DNA of 64,000 nucleotides. It comes from Streptomyces sp. 3214.6. GTDB taxonomy: Bacteria > Actinomycetota > Actinomycetes > Streptomycetales > Streptomycetaceae. The stretch is from positions 930,001 to 994,000 of the forward strand of contig NZ_LT670819.1 in NCBI RefSeq assembly GCF_900129855.1, read 5' to 3'. Below the pieces are notes generated by a model. It saw nothing but the letters and a program-made list of their open reading frames with translations. It made no database searches and was not told where the DNA came from. The translations under genes were made by a program, and so were the position numbers. This document shows, piece after piece, positions 49,537 to 58,090 of the stretch (the stretch's first letter is position 1; each line of letters begins with the position of its first letter).

Positions 49537-51369
49537 TCAGCGGCTGACCGCGCGGAGCGTCAGCTGTGGCTCGGCGTGCGCGTCGTCCGGTCCGAGGACG
49601 GCGGTGAAGGCGTCCGTGCGCAGGGTCAGCCCCTGCTCGCCCCGCTCGACGGCCACCGTGAACGGTTCCTCGGTGCCGTACCGCAGGGCGAACACATGCA
49701 GGTCGTCCGGCGCGTCGGCGACCGGCCCCGCCTCCAGGGCCGTCGAGCTGACCAGGTGGCGCCACCCCTCGTCCGGGTTGCCGTAGCCGCGCGGGTCGGC
49801 GGCGAGGGCGAAGGCGGCCTGTTCCTGGGTGAGTTCGGCGCGGGCGTCGAAGTGCTCCGGCCCCGGTGCCTCCGGGTGCGTGAGCCGCAGGGCGCCCGCC
49901 GAGGAGACGGCCGCGTGCGCCGTACGCCGGACCCGGTCGCCGTCGTCCTCGGCGTACGGCAGGCCGGCCAGCAGGTACGGCGTGCCGTCGAGGCGTTCCA
50001 CGGCGACGGCCGTCCACAGGGTGGCGCCGTCGGTGACGTACAGGGAGCGCACGTGGCGCAGGACCTGGTCGCGGCCCACGACCGGCTTGGTGACGAGCTT
50101 GGCGGTCAGGCCGTCGGCGCGGACGTCACGCACACGGACCTCGCCCATGGGGCGGCACAGCAGGAAGCCGTCGGTGACGGGTCCGAAGCCGTGCTGACGG
50201 CCCACGGCGGCGGGCAGGCAATACGTCCCGGCCGCCTCGATCACCGCCGGGGTCATCCGGTCGTCGAAGGCCACCGAGACCGTCCCGGCCCGCAGTTGGT
50301 GGCGTGCGGTCCGGGAGGAGGGCTCGCGGTGCCAGGGCGTGGTGTCCTGGATCTGCCAGACCAGCATCCAAGCGAAGTGACCGTCGACCCCGCCGTCGTC
50401 CTTCGCCGCGTGCCGGGCCCAGCGGCTGTCGCCCCGGTAACGGCCCAGGTCGGCGCCGATCCGGGCGCCGAAGTAGCGCAGGCCGAGGACGGACTCGAAG
50501 GCGGAGTGCTGCTCGCTGTAGCGGGGGCCGCCGTTGTCGAAGCCGCCGCCGGTGAGGCGGGCGTCGATGTAGCGGGCGAGCGCGTCGCCGTCCTCGGCGA
50601 AGATCTCCTCGCCGCTGATCCGGTGGGCCTGGGCGAGGAAGGAGAGGGAGATCGGGCCGTAGTTGTTGTCGTAGGCGCCGCCGTGCTCGGGGGGCAGCAG
50701 GGCGCCCCGGTCGCGGACCCGGTGGGCGCGGATCTCGTCGGTGTACAGCCCGAGGGCGCGGGAGCGGACCTGTGCGCCCTCGGCGTCGGGCAGACGGCGG
50801 GCCAGCATCAGGCCGCCGACCACGCACCCGATCGCCTGGTTGCCGGCCTCCTGCGGGTTGAAGAAGGTCGCCTCGGTCAGCCAGCGCCAGTAGCCCCGAG
50901 CCACGTCGAGCAGTTGGGCGCGCTGGTCGGCGTCCACCAGGCCGTCCGGTGCGTCGAGGATGTTCACCGCCTGGAGCAACGCCCACACCGTGCTCGGCCA
51001 GTCGCCGATGGGGTGGGCGCCCGGCTGCAGGACGTAACGGGCGTACGGGAGGCGGGAGTTGCGGATCCGCAGGTTCGGGTAGCCGGGGTTGTCCTCGGTG
51101 TAGACGCGCTCGTTCAGGTGGAAGGCGAGGCTGCGGCGCACCGCCTCCGGCAGTCGCGGGTCCTTGGTGCGCCGCAGGGCGAGCACCAGCAGGGAGGTGA
51201 TGCCGAGCGAGGTGTCGCCGATGTCGTCGGTGCAGTCGGGGTGTTCGAGGTTGCCCTCGGGGGTGAGCCGGGCCAGGGCCTGCTCGGCGACGTCGGCGAG
51301 GACGGCGTCGTAGGCCTCGGGGGTGTCGGGCAGGTTGTGCAGGGGGCCGCGCTGGCGGGGGAGGTGCAC
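49537..51369 (-). CDS. Unassigned large protein, probable alpha/alpha-toroid carbohydrate enzyme
   Basis: 610 residues, no signal peptide, so cytoplasmic. Residues 1-320 are helical with toroid-like patterns: IGDTSLGITSLLVLALRRTK, GDWPSTVWALLQAVNILDAP, PQEAGNQAIGCVVGGLMLAR, GGAYDNNYGPISLSFLAQAH, GGPRYSEQHSAFESVLGL. The conserved Asn, Tyr and His recall the active sites of (alpha/alpha) polysaccharide lyases. The last 290 residues are beta-rich. GTG at 51369 lies 5 bases after the upstream stop. It is the last gene of an ABC-transporter operon, which suggests processing of an imported oligosaccharide. A lyase or glycosidase function is inference. Confidence 0.65.
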   Translation of the reverse strand: MHLPRQRGPLHNLPDTPEAYDAVLADVAEQALARLTPEGNLEHPDCTDDIGDTSLGITSLLVLALRRTKDPRLPEAVRRSLAFHLNERVYTEDNPGYPNLRIRNSRLPYARYVLQPGAHPIGDWPSTVWALLQAVNILDAPDGLVDADQRAQLLDVARGYWRWLTEATFFNPQEAGNQAIGCVVGGLMLARRLPDAEGAQVRSRALGLYTDEIRAHRVRDRGALLPPEHGGAYDNNYGPISLSFLAQAHRISGEEIFAEDGDALARYIDARLTGGGFDNGGPRYSEQHSAFESVLGLRYFGARIGADLGRYRGDSRWARHAAKDDGGVDGHFAWMLVWQIQDTTPWHREPSSRTARHQLRAGTVSVAFDDRMTPAVIEAAGTYCLPAAVGRQHGFGPVTDGFLLCRPMGEVRVRDVRADGLTAKLVTKPVVGRDQVLRHVRSLYVTDGATLWTAVAVERLDGTPYLLAGLPYAEDDGDRVRRTAHAAVSSAGALRLTHPEAPGPEHFDARAELTQEQAAFALAADPRGYGNPDEGWRHLVSSTALEAGPVADAPDDLHVFALRYGTEEPFTVAVERGEQGLTLRTDAFTAVLGPDDAHAEPQLTLRAVSR

Positions 51370-51374
51370 GGGGA

Positions 51375-53087
51375 TCAGCCCTTCATGCCTGAGGTGGCCA
51401 CGGGACGGCGGGCGCGCAGTGCGACGGTCAGCGTGTGCGGGCCGTGTCCACCGATGTAGACGCGGTTCCCGGTCGTCGCGTCGGTGCCGCCGACCACGGT
51501 GTAGTCCTGTCCCGGGTCGTAGCGCAGTACGTCGCTCCGGTCCGGTCCGGCGAGCGGTTCGCCCGTCTCGACGGCGGCCTCGACCCGGATCTCGTCGTCG
51601 CCGACGCGGTAGGTCATCGGCTCGGTCGTCAGGCACCAGCGTCCGTCGCCGAGCGGTACGGCGCCCTGCGGCTCGCCGCCCGGCCGGAAGGTCAGTTCGA
51701 GGGCCCAGGGCACCGATGGGCCGCTGATGTCGATCCGCAGGTCGGCCCCGTCCTCCCGCAGGTCGACCTCGACTCGGGTCGTGTGGGAGACCTCGTCCTG
51801 AGGGCGGTCGGGGAAGGCCATCGCCGCGGAGAAACGGCCCTCGTCCACCAGACGGTAGGCGCCGTCGTCGCGCCTCCGGTCCTTCGGGAGCGGCTGGTAG
51901 TAGGCGGTGGTGAGGGTTTGGGTGAGCCGGTACCGGTTGTCGGCGAGCTGTTCCATGTCGGCCGCGCGGAACGGGCCCAGGTCGAAGAACACCCGCGAGA
52001 GGCGGACCGCGTCGAGGACGGCGGCACCGGCGAACAGGCGCAGGAAGGTGGGATTGCAGGCGAGGCCCGAGCGGATGCGCCGGTGCTCGGGCACGTCGGA
52101 GCCGCCGTACACCACGGTGTGCGCGGTGGCCGAGACGTGTGCGGCGAGGCCTGCGGTGGGGAGGTACCGGCCGCGCGGGAGCTTCTCCGCGTCCGGGGCC
52201 GGCAGGGCGCGGCACAGATCCGGGGTGAGGAGGGTCTGGGCGAGCAGGTCGGGGTCGTTGATGCCGTCGGCGGCCGCCAGGCGGGCCGCGCGGGCGAAGT
52301 CGCCCCGGCCGGTGCGGATCGCGAGCAGCCGGTAGTGCGGCAGGTAGGGCCACAGCGCGAACGAGAGCCTCTGGTCCTGGCGGCGCGAATGGACGGTCTC
52401 CACCGTGCCGTCCGGCCTGATCAGGTCCAGGGTCGCGACGAGGTTGCGTTCGACGGCGTCCAGCAGGTCGGTACGCCCGAGCACCTCGGCCAGCAACAGC
52501 AGCGACGGGTTGGTGACGATGGACGCGTAGACGGCGCTGCGTTCCGAGTACAGGCCCTCCGCGTCGATGTCGACGCCCTCGGCGAGCCACTCCTCGACGC
52601 GGTGGAGCAGCCGGTCGTCGGGGAACGACCGGTGCAGCCGGGCCAGCGCCGCGCACAGCTCCCAGCGGTGGTTCGGGGTGTGCACCCCACCGGTCAGGAG
52701 GCCACCGGTGGCGGCGCCGGCGATCTCGGCGAGCGCCGCTGTGACGTCGTCCAGTTCCGGCCCCGCACCCGCGGCGAGGACGTACGCGTCGCAGACGTCG
52801 TTGACGGTGAACGCGGAGTCCGGCGGCGACTGCACGTTGTCGCCGCCCGCGAAGAGACCGGAGGCCGTCTGCACGGACCGCAGCGCACGGAGGTGGGTCA
52901 GCGCGGCGGCGACGGCCCGCTCGCTGCCGTGCTGGGCCGACTCCGGCGAGCGGTACGCCGCGACCAGGGTCTTCACCCGCCGGGCCAGGGCGCGGTGCGG
53001 CCCAATGAATTCCGCCGACGGGTCGGCCGACCCGTCGGCGGCGAGCGCCGCTGCGCGGACGAACTCGCGGTCGAACGAAGTGGGCAA
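51375..53087 (-). CDS. Unassigned large protein, probable toroid carbohydrate enzyme (partner)
   Basis: 570 residues, no signal. The helical N-terminal part has SPPDSAFTVNDVCDAYVLAA, GGVHTPNHRWELCAALARLH, DIDAEGLYSERSAVYASIVT, and VETVHSRRQDQRLSFALW. NHRWE plus the nearby Tyr/Glu/Arg suggest an active-site cleft in a six-hairpin or toroid fold. The C-terminal 250 residues are beta-sheet. The start is TTG at 53087 with GAAGGA 6 bases upstream, 3 bases after the permease stop. Together with the gene at 49537 it would act on the imported substrate. I do not recognise the family. Confidence 0.65.
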   Translation of the reverse strand: MPTSFDREFVRAAALAADGSADPSAEFIGPHRALARRVKTLVAAYRSPESAQHGSERAVAAALTHLRALRSVQTASGLFAGGDNVQSPPDSAFTVNDVCDAYVLAAGAGPELDDVTAALAEIAGAATGGLLTGGVHTPNHRWELCAALARLHRSFPDDRLLHRVEEWLAEGVDIDAEGLYSERSAVYASIVTNPSLLLLAEVLGRTDLLDAVERNLVATLDLIRPDGTVETVHSRRQDQRLSFALWPYLPHYRLLAIRTGRGDFARAARLAAADGINDPDLLAQTLLTPDLCRALPAPDAEKLPRGRYLPTAGLAAHVSATAHTVVYGGSDVPEHRRIRSGLACNPTFLRLFAGAAVLDAVRLSRVFFDLGPFRAADMEQLADNRYRLTQTLTTAYYQPLPKDRRRDDGAYRLVDEGRFSAAMAFPDRPQDEVSHTTRVEVDLREDGADLRIDISGPSVPWALELTFRPGGEPQGAVPLGDGRWCLTTEPMTYRVGDDEIRVEAAVETGEPLAGPDRSDVLRYDPGQDYTVVGGTDATTGNRVYIGGHGPHTLTVALRARRPVATSGMKG

Positions 53088-53089
53088 GG

Positions 53090-53992
53090 TCAGTCCTTCA
53101 GTCCGGCATTGATGTCGGCGCCCATGACATAGCGCTGGAAGACCAGGAAGACGGCGATCAGCGGGATCATGGAGATGACCGAGGCGCCGAGCAGTACCGA
53201 CCAGTTGATGTTCTGCGCGCCGACGATGGACTGGATGCCGATCTGCACGGTGAACTTGTTGGGGTCGTTGAGCATCAGCAGCGGCCAGATGTAGTCGTTC
53301 CACCGCCACTGGAAGGACAGGATGGCGAGGGTCAGCATGATGGGCCGGGAGAGCGGCACCATGATCCGCAGGAAGATCGACAGTTCGCGGGCGCCGTCGA
53401 TGCGTGCGGCTTCCACGAGTTCGTCGGGAACCGTCAGGAAGAACTGGCGGAACATGAAGCATCCGGTGGCGGTGAGCACCGCCGGGAGGATGATGCCGGC
53501 GAACGAGTTGTAGAGGCCGAGGTTGCGGACCACCAGGAACTCCGGGGCGAGCATGACCTCGCCGGGCAGCATCGTGGTGGCCAGGATGCAGAGGAAGAAC
53601 GCCTTGAGCCAGCGGTTGTCGTACTTGGCCAGCGCGTACCCGGTGCAGCAGCTGACGCCCACCGTGAGGATCGTCGTGATCACGCACACGAGGGCCGTGT
53701 TGATGAAGTACTGGGAGAAGTTGGCGCTGTCCCAGGCCGCCTTGAAGCCCGACAGAGTGGGGTTGTGCGGAACCAGTGTCAGCGGATAGGAGAACAGCTC
53801 GCTGGCCGGCTTGAAGGAGCTGAGGATGAACCACAGCACCGGCAGCCCGTACAGGCACGCCATGATCCACAGCAGTGTCGTCGCGGACACCGCCTGCCGC
53901 AGTCCGCCGCTGCCCGTGCCGCGGGTGCGCTTCTTGGAAACGGCCCGTCCGGAACCGGCGTCGACCGGGCGGGGCATGTCTGTGGTTGTCAT
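53090..53992 (-). CDS. ABC transporter permease (MalG/CUT1 class)
   Basis: 300 residues with six helices: LLWIMACLYGLPVLWFILSS at the start, the long ELFSYPLTLVPHNPTLSGFK loop, and the EAA motif DELVEAARIDGARELSIFLR near residue 200 that docks the ATPase. ATG at 53992 has TGGAGAA upstream and overlaps the partner permease by 4 bases. No ATPase gene is in the operon, so a shared MsiK-type ATPase encoded elsewhere probably powers it. Confidence 0.93.
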   Translation of the reverse strand: MTTTDMPRPVDAGSGRAVSKKRTRGTGSGGLRQAVSATTLLWIMACLYGLPVLWFILSSFKPASELFSYPLTLVPHNPTLSGFKAAWDSANFSQYFINTALVCVITTILTVGVSCCTGYALAKYDNRWLKAFFLCILATTMLPGEVMLAPEFLVVRNLGLYNSFAGIILPAVLTATGCFMFRQFFLTVPDELVEAARIDGARELSIFLRIMVPLSRPIMLTLAILSFQWRWNDYIWPLLMLNDPNKFTVQIGIQSIVGAQNINWSVLLGASVISMIPLIAVFLVFQRYVMGADINAGLKD

Positions 53993-54903
53993 CGGTTCTC
54001 CACCCGCCGGTTGACGAAGAGCTGGACGAGCGCGACGGCCATCAGGATGAGCATGAGCACGAACGACGCGGCGCTCGCGTAGCCGATCTGGCCCCGTTTG
54101 AAGCCGGTCTCGTAGATGTACTGGACGAGCAGGTTGTTCGAGGTGCCGGGTCCGCCGTTGTTGAGGGCGACGAACACCGGGTACTCCTTCATCGCGTTGA
54201 TCGTGTTGAGCAGGATGACGATGAACGAGGTGGGCGCGATGCTCGGCAGCGTGATGCTGAAGAACTGGCGCCACGGACCGGCGCCGTCGAGCGAGGCCGC
54301 CTCGTAGTACGACACCGGTACGTTCTTGATCGCCGCGATGAACAGCAGCATCGAGAAGCCCGTCCAGGTCCAGGACGCCGCCATCACCACCACGAGCAGC
54401 GAGAGGTCCGCGTTCGACTGCCACGGGACGGCGCTTCCGCCGAGCTGCTCGATGAGGTAGTTGACCAGTCCGAAGTTCTCGCCGAACAGCCAGCGCCACA
54501 GGACGCCGACGACGATGGGCGACAGCAGCCACGGGATGAAGAAGATGATGCGGGCCACGGACGTGCCCTTGGCGTTCTTGCTGACCAGCAGGTTGGCGAT
54601 GAGCAGCGAGGCCCCGAAGTTGAGCGGGACGAAGAGCACGGCGTACAGGAGCGTGCGGGTCAGCGCGCCGTAGAAGGCGGAGTCCCCGATCAGCTGGTGG
54701 TAGTTGTCCAGTCCGACGAAGCTGAACGCCCCCACGCCCGTGTAGTTCGTGAAGGAGTAGACGAGCCCGATCACCGCCGGCCAGACGAAGAACAGCGAGA
54801 AGAGCACGACATTGGCCGCGATGAGGACGAGCGGCGCGAGGACGTAGCGGCTGCGGCGTCTCCTGGGCGGGCTCACGGACACGTCCGGGGCGTGTTTGGT
54901 CAT
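53989..54903 (-). CDS. ABC transporter permease (MalF/CUT1 class)
   Basis: 304 residues with six membrane helices. VLAPLVLIAANVVLFSLFFV starts the first. The EAA loop is VPVSYYEAASLDGAGPWRQF near residue 205. ATG at 54903 follows AGGAAG. It lies 118 bases downstream of the binding-protein gene and overlaps the next permease. It pairs with that protein to form the membrane channel of a CUT1 importer, whose usual substrates are oligosaccharides. Confidence 0.93.
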   Translation of the reverse strand: MTKHAPDVSVSPPRRRRSRYVLAPLVLIAANVVLFSLFFVWPAVIGLVYSFTNYTGVGAFSFVGLDNYHQLIGDSAFYGALTRTLLYAVLFVPLNFGASLLIANLLVSKNAKGTSVARIIFFIPWLLSPIVVGVLWRWLFGENFGLVNYLIEQLGGSAVPWQSNADLSLLVVVMAASWTWTGFSMLLFIAAIKNVPVSYYEAASLDGAGPWRQFFSITLPSIAPTSFIVILLNTINAMKEYPVFVALNNGGPGTSNNLLVQYIYETGFKRGQIGYASAASFVLMLILMAVALVQLFVNRRVENR

Positions 54904-55021
54904 CTTCCTGACTCCGTGCTGGTGGAAGGGATCTTCGTGGGCTCACGCCATGAGCCCGGCATCACGTGGGCGTCCAGGGCCGGGCGGCGGGGGTTCAGGT
55001 CCCGCCGCCCGGCCCTGTGGC

Positions 55022-56350
55022 CTACGATCCGGTGCCGACCTGCTGGTTGTAGCCGGCCACGATGTTCTCCAGGGCCTTGTCGGCCGACTGCTGGCCGTTG
55101 ATCGCCTTGCCGAGCTCCGTCTTGGTCGGGTCCTCGGTGATGCTCTTGCCCTTCAGCACCCATTCCGTCTGGGCGCCGTTGAAGTAGCCGGAGATCGGGG
55201 CGTAGAGCGGGATCTCCTCGTTGTACAGCTTGAACGCCGCCTGCGCCGCCTCCGAGGTGAAGGGGTACTTCGGGTTCAGCCCGCTCTCGACCGGCAGGAA
55301 GCCGGACGTCTCGCACAGCACGCGGTAGTGGTCCGGCTCGTACAGCCAGGACATGAACTTGGTCGTGGCGGTGGCCGCGTCGCCGTTGTTGTTGAAGCCG
55401 ACCATCATGCCGCCGGCGTTGACGTCGGAGGCCTGCACCGGCTGGGCGGGGGTCGGGACGCTCGCCCACTCGAACTTCTTGACGCTCTCGGCGAAGGAGG
55501 CGACCTGCCACACGCCGGACCAGTAGGCGACCACGTCACCGCTCTGGAACATGGCCGACGGGTCGGCGCCGCTGGTCCACACCGACTTCGGCATGGTCTT
55601 GTCGTCGTTCCATCCGACGAAGGTGTTCACGGCCTTCTTGGTCGCGTCGTCCACCGAGAACTTGCCGGAGTCGTCCGCGTGGACGTACTTGCCGCCCATC
55701 TCGTACACCATGGCGCGGAGCCGGGACGGCGACTGGTCGAAGGTCAGGGAGTACTTGACACCGGTCTTCTCGCGGACCGTGTTCGCCGCCTTGATGAAGT
55801 CGGTCCAGGTCCAGGTCTTGTCGGGGGAGGTCGGGAACGCGACGCCGGCCTTCTCGAACAGCGACTTGTTGATGAACATGCCGGACGCGGTGACGTCCGA
55901 GGGGATGGCAAGCACCTTCCCGGAGGAGTCCTTGGCGATGAAGTTCGTGTTGATCTTGTTGGTCTTGTTCTCGGCGATGGACTTGAGGTCGATCAGCTTG
56001 TTCGACCAGATCGGGTCCAGCGACGGCACGGCCGCCACGTCGGGCAGGGAGTTCGCCTGCGCGGCGTTCTTCAGCTTCGTCGTGTAGCCGTCGTAAGGGA
56101 TGTTGACGAGCTTGACGTCGACGCCCTGTTCCTTCTTGTACTGCGCCACCAGCTTCTTCCAGCCGGCGTCCTGCCCCGGAACCGTGGAAATCCAGAACGT
56201 CAGCGACTTGGAGGTACCGCCCGAACCGGATCCCGACCCGCAGGCCGAGAGCAGAAGGACACCTGCCGTGGCCACGGCAGCGAGGGGAACCACCCGGCGT
56301 ATGCCGCCGCGGCCGAGTCGGCGGGAGCGCCGCACACCCACACTGGTCAT
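55022..56350 (-). CDS. Sugar ABC transporter substrate-binding lipoprotein (CUT1 class)
   Basis: 442 residues. Signal with lipobox LLSAC near residue 36, then a Gly/Ser linker. The mature part is an extracellular solute-binding family 1 protein: LTFWISTVPGQDAGWKKLVA, SLPDVAAVPSLDPIWSNKLI, SGMFINKSLFEKAGVAFPTS, and YWSGVWQVASFAESVKKFEW. ATG at 56350 has AAGGGAT upstream. It is the first gene of the operon and carries a long leader with two perfect inverted repeats at 56528-56580. The substrate is unknown; oligosaccharide is likely from the class and the enzymes downstream. Confidence 0.92.
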   Translation of the reverse strand: MTSVGVRRSRRLGRGGIRRVVPLAAVATAGVLLLSACGSGSGSGGTSKSLTFWISTVPGQDAGWKKLVAQYKKEQGVDVKLVNIPYDGYTTKLKNAAQANSLPDVAAVPSLDPIWSNKLIDLKSIAENKTNKINTNFIAKDSSGKVLAIPSDVTASGMFINKSLFEKAGVAFPTSPDKTWTWTDFIKAANTVREKTGVKYSLTFDQSPSRLRAMVYEMGGKYVHADDSGKFSVDDATKKAVNTFVGWNDDKTMPKSVWTSGADPSAMFQSGDVVAYWSGVWQVASFAESVKKFEWASVPTPAQPVQASDVNAGGMMVGFNNNGDAATATTKFMSWLYEPDHYRVLCETSGFLPVESGLNPKYPFTSEAAQAAFKLYNEEIPLYAPISGYFNGAQTEWVLKGKSITEDPTKTELGKAINGQQSADKALENIVAGYNQQVGTGS

Positions 56351-56527
56351 TTTCGATCCCTTTTCGTCGTACTGGACGGAGCACGGCGCCAGCCGAGGCG
56401 GCACGGGTGCATTTTGCAGGAGATTTCGCTTTCCGGGGGGCGCGGCCTCGCCCGGCCGCGTCGCCTTCACGGGTGGGATCCCCGGCCATGAGGGCCGTCG
56501 TCGCACGAGCACGCCCTCGTGCGGCTG

Positions 56528-56544
56528 CCGTACTTCGAGTACGG
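56528..56544. promoter_or_regulatory. Perfect inverted repeat upstream of the binding-protein gene
   Basis: CCGTACT-TCG-AGTACGG: 7-base arms and a 3-base centre. It could be an operator or an mRNA leader hairpin. Confidence 0.55.
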
Positions 56545-56560
56545 GCGGGAAGCTACCCCG

Positions 56561-56580
56561 AGTCGGCGTCCCGGCCGACT
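56561..56580. promoter_or_regulatory. Second perfect inverted repeat, same leader
   Basis: AGTCGGC (56561-56567) and GCCGACT (56574-56580) are perfect 7-base arms around 6 bases. It directly abuts the AAGCGCTT palindrome. Confidence 0.55.
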
Positions 56581-56581
56581 T

Positions 56582-56595
56582 AGAAAGCGCTTGTC
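56582..56595. promoter_or_regulatory. LacI-type operator-like palindrome
   Basis: AGAAAGCGCTTGTC has the 8-base perfect core AAGCGCTT (56585-56592) and matches the CcpA/LacI-family consensus TGAAAGCGCTTTCA at 10 of 14 positions. It lies about 235 bases before the binding-protein start. No LacI gene is in the window. Confidence 0.45.
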
Positions 56596-56624
56596 CGGAC
56601 ATTGGCAGACCGAGTCGGAGGCCG

Positions 56625-57782
56625 TCAATCCTTAGCCCGCGCGGTCTCGGTCACGGTTTGGACTCCCCGGGCGACCGCGAGCCGCGCGGCGCCCACGACG
56701 GTGCCGGAATCCCCGACCGTGCTGCTGACCACCTCGGTGGGCCAGCTGAGCCGTGCGAGCTCGGCCCGCACGCCGGGCAGGAGCTGCGGATCCGCGCCGG
56801 TGCTGCCCCCGAGCACGATGAGCCCCGGGTCCAGGACCGCCGTCACGGCGGCGGCGAGCCGGCCCACGTCCACGGCATGGCGGCCGACGACGGCGCCGGC
56901 CGTGGCTCTGCCCTCCCCCGCGAGGGCGAAGAGCCGCTCGGTGGTGCGCGGGCACGGCCCGTCCGCGGCCTCCCAGGCATCCCTGGCCCGACGGAGCAGG
57001 GAGCGGGCGCCGAGGTACTCCTCCAGGGCCTCCTGGCGCGGCTCACGGCCGTCGTCCCAGGGGTAGGGCAGCCGGGCCAGCTCTCCGGCGGCCCCGTTCG
57101 ATCCGCGCAGCACCTGGCCGCCGACGACGATGCCGAGACCGATGCCCACGCCGATCCGCAGATAGCCGAAGGTGTGGCGACCCCGGGCGGCTCCCTCGTG
57201 CAGTTCGGCCAGGGCCGCGCAGTTGACGTTGTTCTCCAGGTGGACGGGCACGCCCGGCGGCAGCGCGACGGCCATGGCGTCGAAGACCGGGCCCGCCTTG
57301 GCGGTCGCGGGACGCATCCCGCTGCCCTGCCGGTCCCGCGCGGCGACATCGCCGACGGCTACGACGATGGAGCGCAGCGGAACGCCGTAGGGCAGCGCGT
57401 CGAGCGCCTCGCGCACCGCGTCGGCTGCGTCCTCGCGGGAGGCGGTCGCCTCGGCGAGCAGCGCGCCGTCCAGGGCGCAGCCCCGGACCCGGGTGAGGGC
57501 CGGGCCGAGGTCCACGGCCAGCACGGCCCCGGCGGCCGGCCCGAGGCAGTAGACGGCGGCGGAGCGGCCGGTGCCGCTGGAGGCGGTCCCGGAGTGCGCG
57601 GCGAGCCGGGCGGCCTCCAGTTCCGCCACGGCGGAGGACACCGTCGGCTTGGACAGTCCTGCGAGGCTCGCGAGCTGCGGCCGGGTCGCGCTGCCCGCCT
57701 GGGCCAGCACGGCGAATACGGCGCTCGCGCTCTCGGTCAGGCCGGGGGCCTCCACCACGTCGAGTTCCACAGTTTCCCCCAC
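56625..57782 (-). CDS. ROK-family transcriptional repressor
   Basis: 385 residues. An N-terminal winged helix (FAVLAQAGSATRPQLASLAG, LSKPTVSSAVAELEAARLAA) precedes the sugar-kinase-like ROK domain. That domain has LAVDLGPALTRVRGCALDG, HLENNVNCAALAELHEGAAR, GIGLGIVVGGQVLRGSNGAA and PGLIVLGGSTGADP. GTG at 57782 or GTG at 57770 (preceded by GGGGGAA) are possible starts. The zinc-binding CxCGxxGC motif of many ROK proteins is absent: the region reads EYLGARSLLRRARD. It is divergent from the kinase at 58091 and lies upstream of the transport operon, and it may repress both. Confidence 0.88.
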   Translation of the reverse strand: MGETVELDVVEAPGLTESASAVFAVLAQAGSATRPQLASLAGLSKPTVSSAVAELEAARLAAHSGTASSGTGRSAAVYCLGPAAGAVLAVDLGPALTRVRGCALDGALLAEATASREDAADAVREALDALPYGVPLRSIVVAVGDVAARDRQGSGMRPATAKAGPVFDAMAVALPPGVPVHLENNVNCAALAELHEGAARGRHTFGYLRIGVGIGLGIVVGGQVLRGSNGAAGELARLPYPWDDGREPRQEALEEYLGARSLLRRARDAWEAADGPCPRTTERLFALAGEGRATAGAVVGRHAVDVGRLAAAVTAVLDPGLIVLGGSTGADPQLLPGVRAELARLSWPTEVVSSTVGDSGTVVGAARLAVARGVQTVTETARAKD

Positions 57783-57910
57783 ACGGGTACAGGGCCGCGC
57801 GGCCCGCTGATCGGCTCGGCGGGCTGCGGCGATGGGATGCTCCGACGTCGCGCGTTCCCGCCCCGCGGCGGCCCGGACGGGCCTCCCGGTGGTCGAGTGC
57901 GCGATTCCTC

Positions 57911-57938
57911 TTGACGCACTGTACTTCGTTAGTTAACT
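57911..57938 (+). promoter_or_regulatory. Possible promoter of the BadF-type kinase gene
   Basis: -35 TTGACG (57911-57916) and -10-like TTAACT (57933-57938) with a 16-base spacer. The -10 lies in the middle of the inverted repeat at 57925-57948, which would make it repressible. Confidence 0.4.
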
Positions 57939-57948
57939 TCCTAACGAA
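57925..57948. promoter_or_regulatory. ROK repressor operator candidate
   Basis: TTCGTTAG (57925-57932) and CTAACGAA (57941-57948) are perfect 8-base arms around TTAACTTC. Its AT-rich core contrasts with the surroundings. It lies in the 308-base divergent region between the ROK gene and the kinase gene. Confidence 0.65.
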
Positions 57949-58090
57949 CTTCACGGTATACGCCTGCCGTGTTCGTCAGAAGCCCGTCCCGGGGCTTCCC
58001 TAGTTCGCTCAAGCATGCATCCAGGCTCGACCTTCCTTCGGTCACGGTTCGCCCGCCGTCGCAGCTCAACGCATCGACGAAAGAGGATCC

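Noticed and set aside
49537..52656. 1039-codon frame suggesting one fused enzyme
   Set aside because: The first 430 codons are the out-of-frame shadow of the partner gene at 51375. Two separate genes with their own starts explain the DNA.
51375..53870. 831-codon frame joining permease and toroid enzyme
   Set aside because: The first 260 codons are the permease gene read in a wrong frame. The TTG at 53087 with GAAGGA is the supported start.
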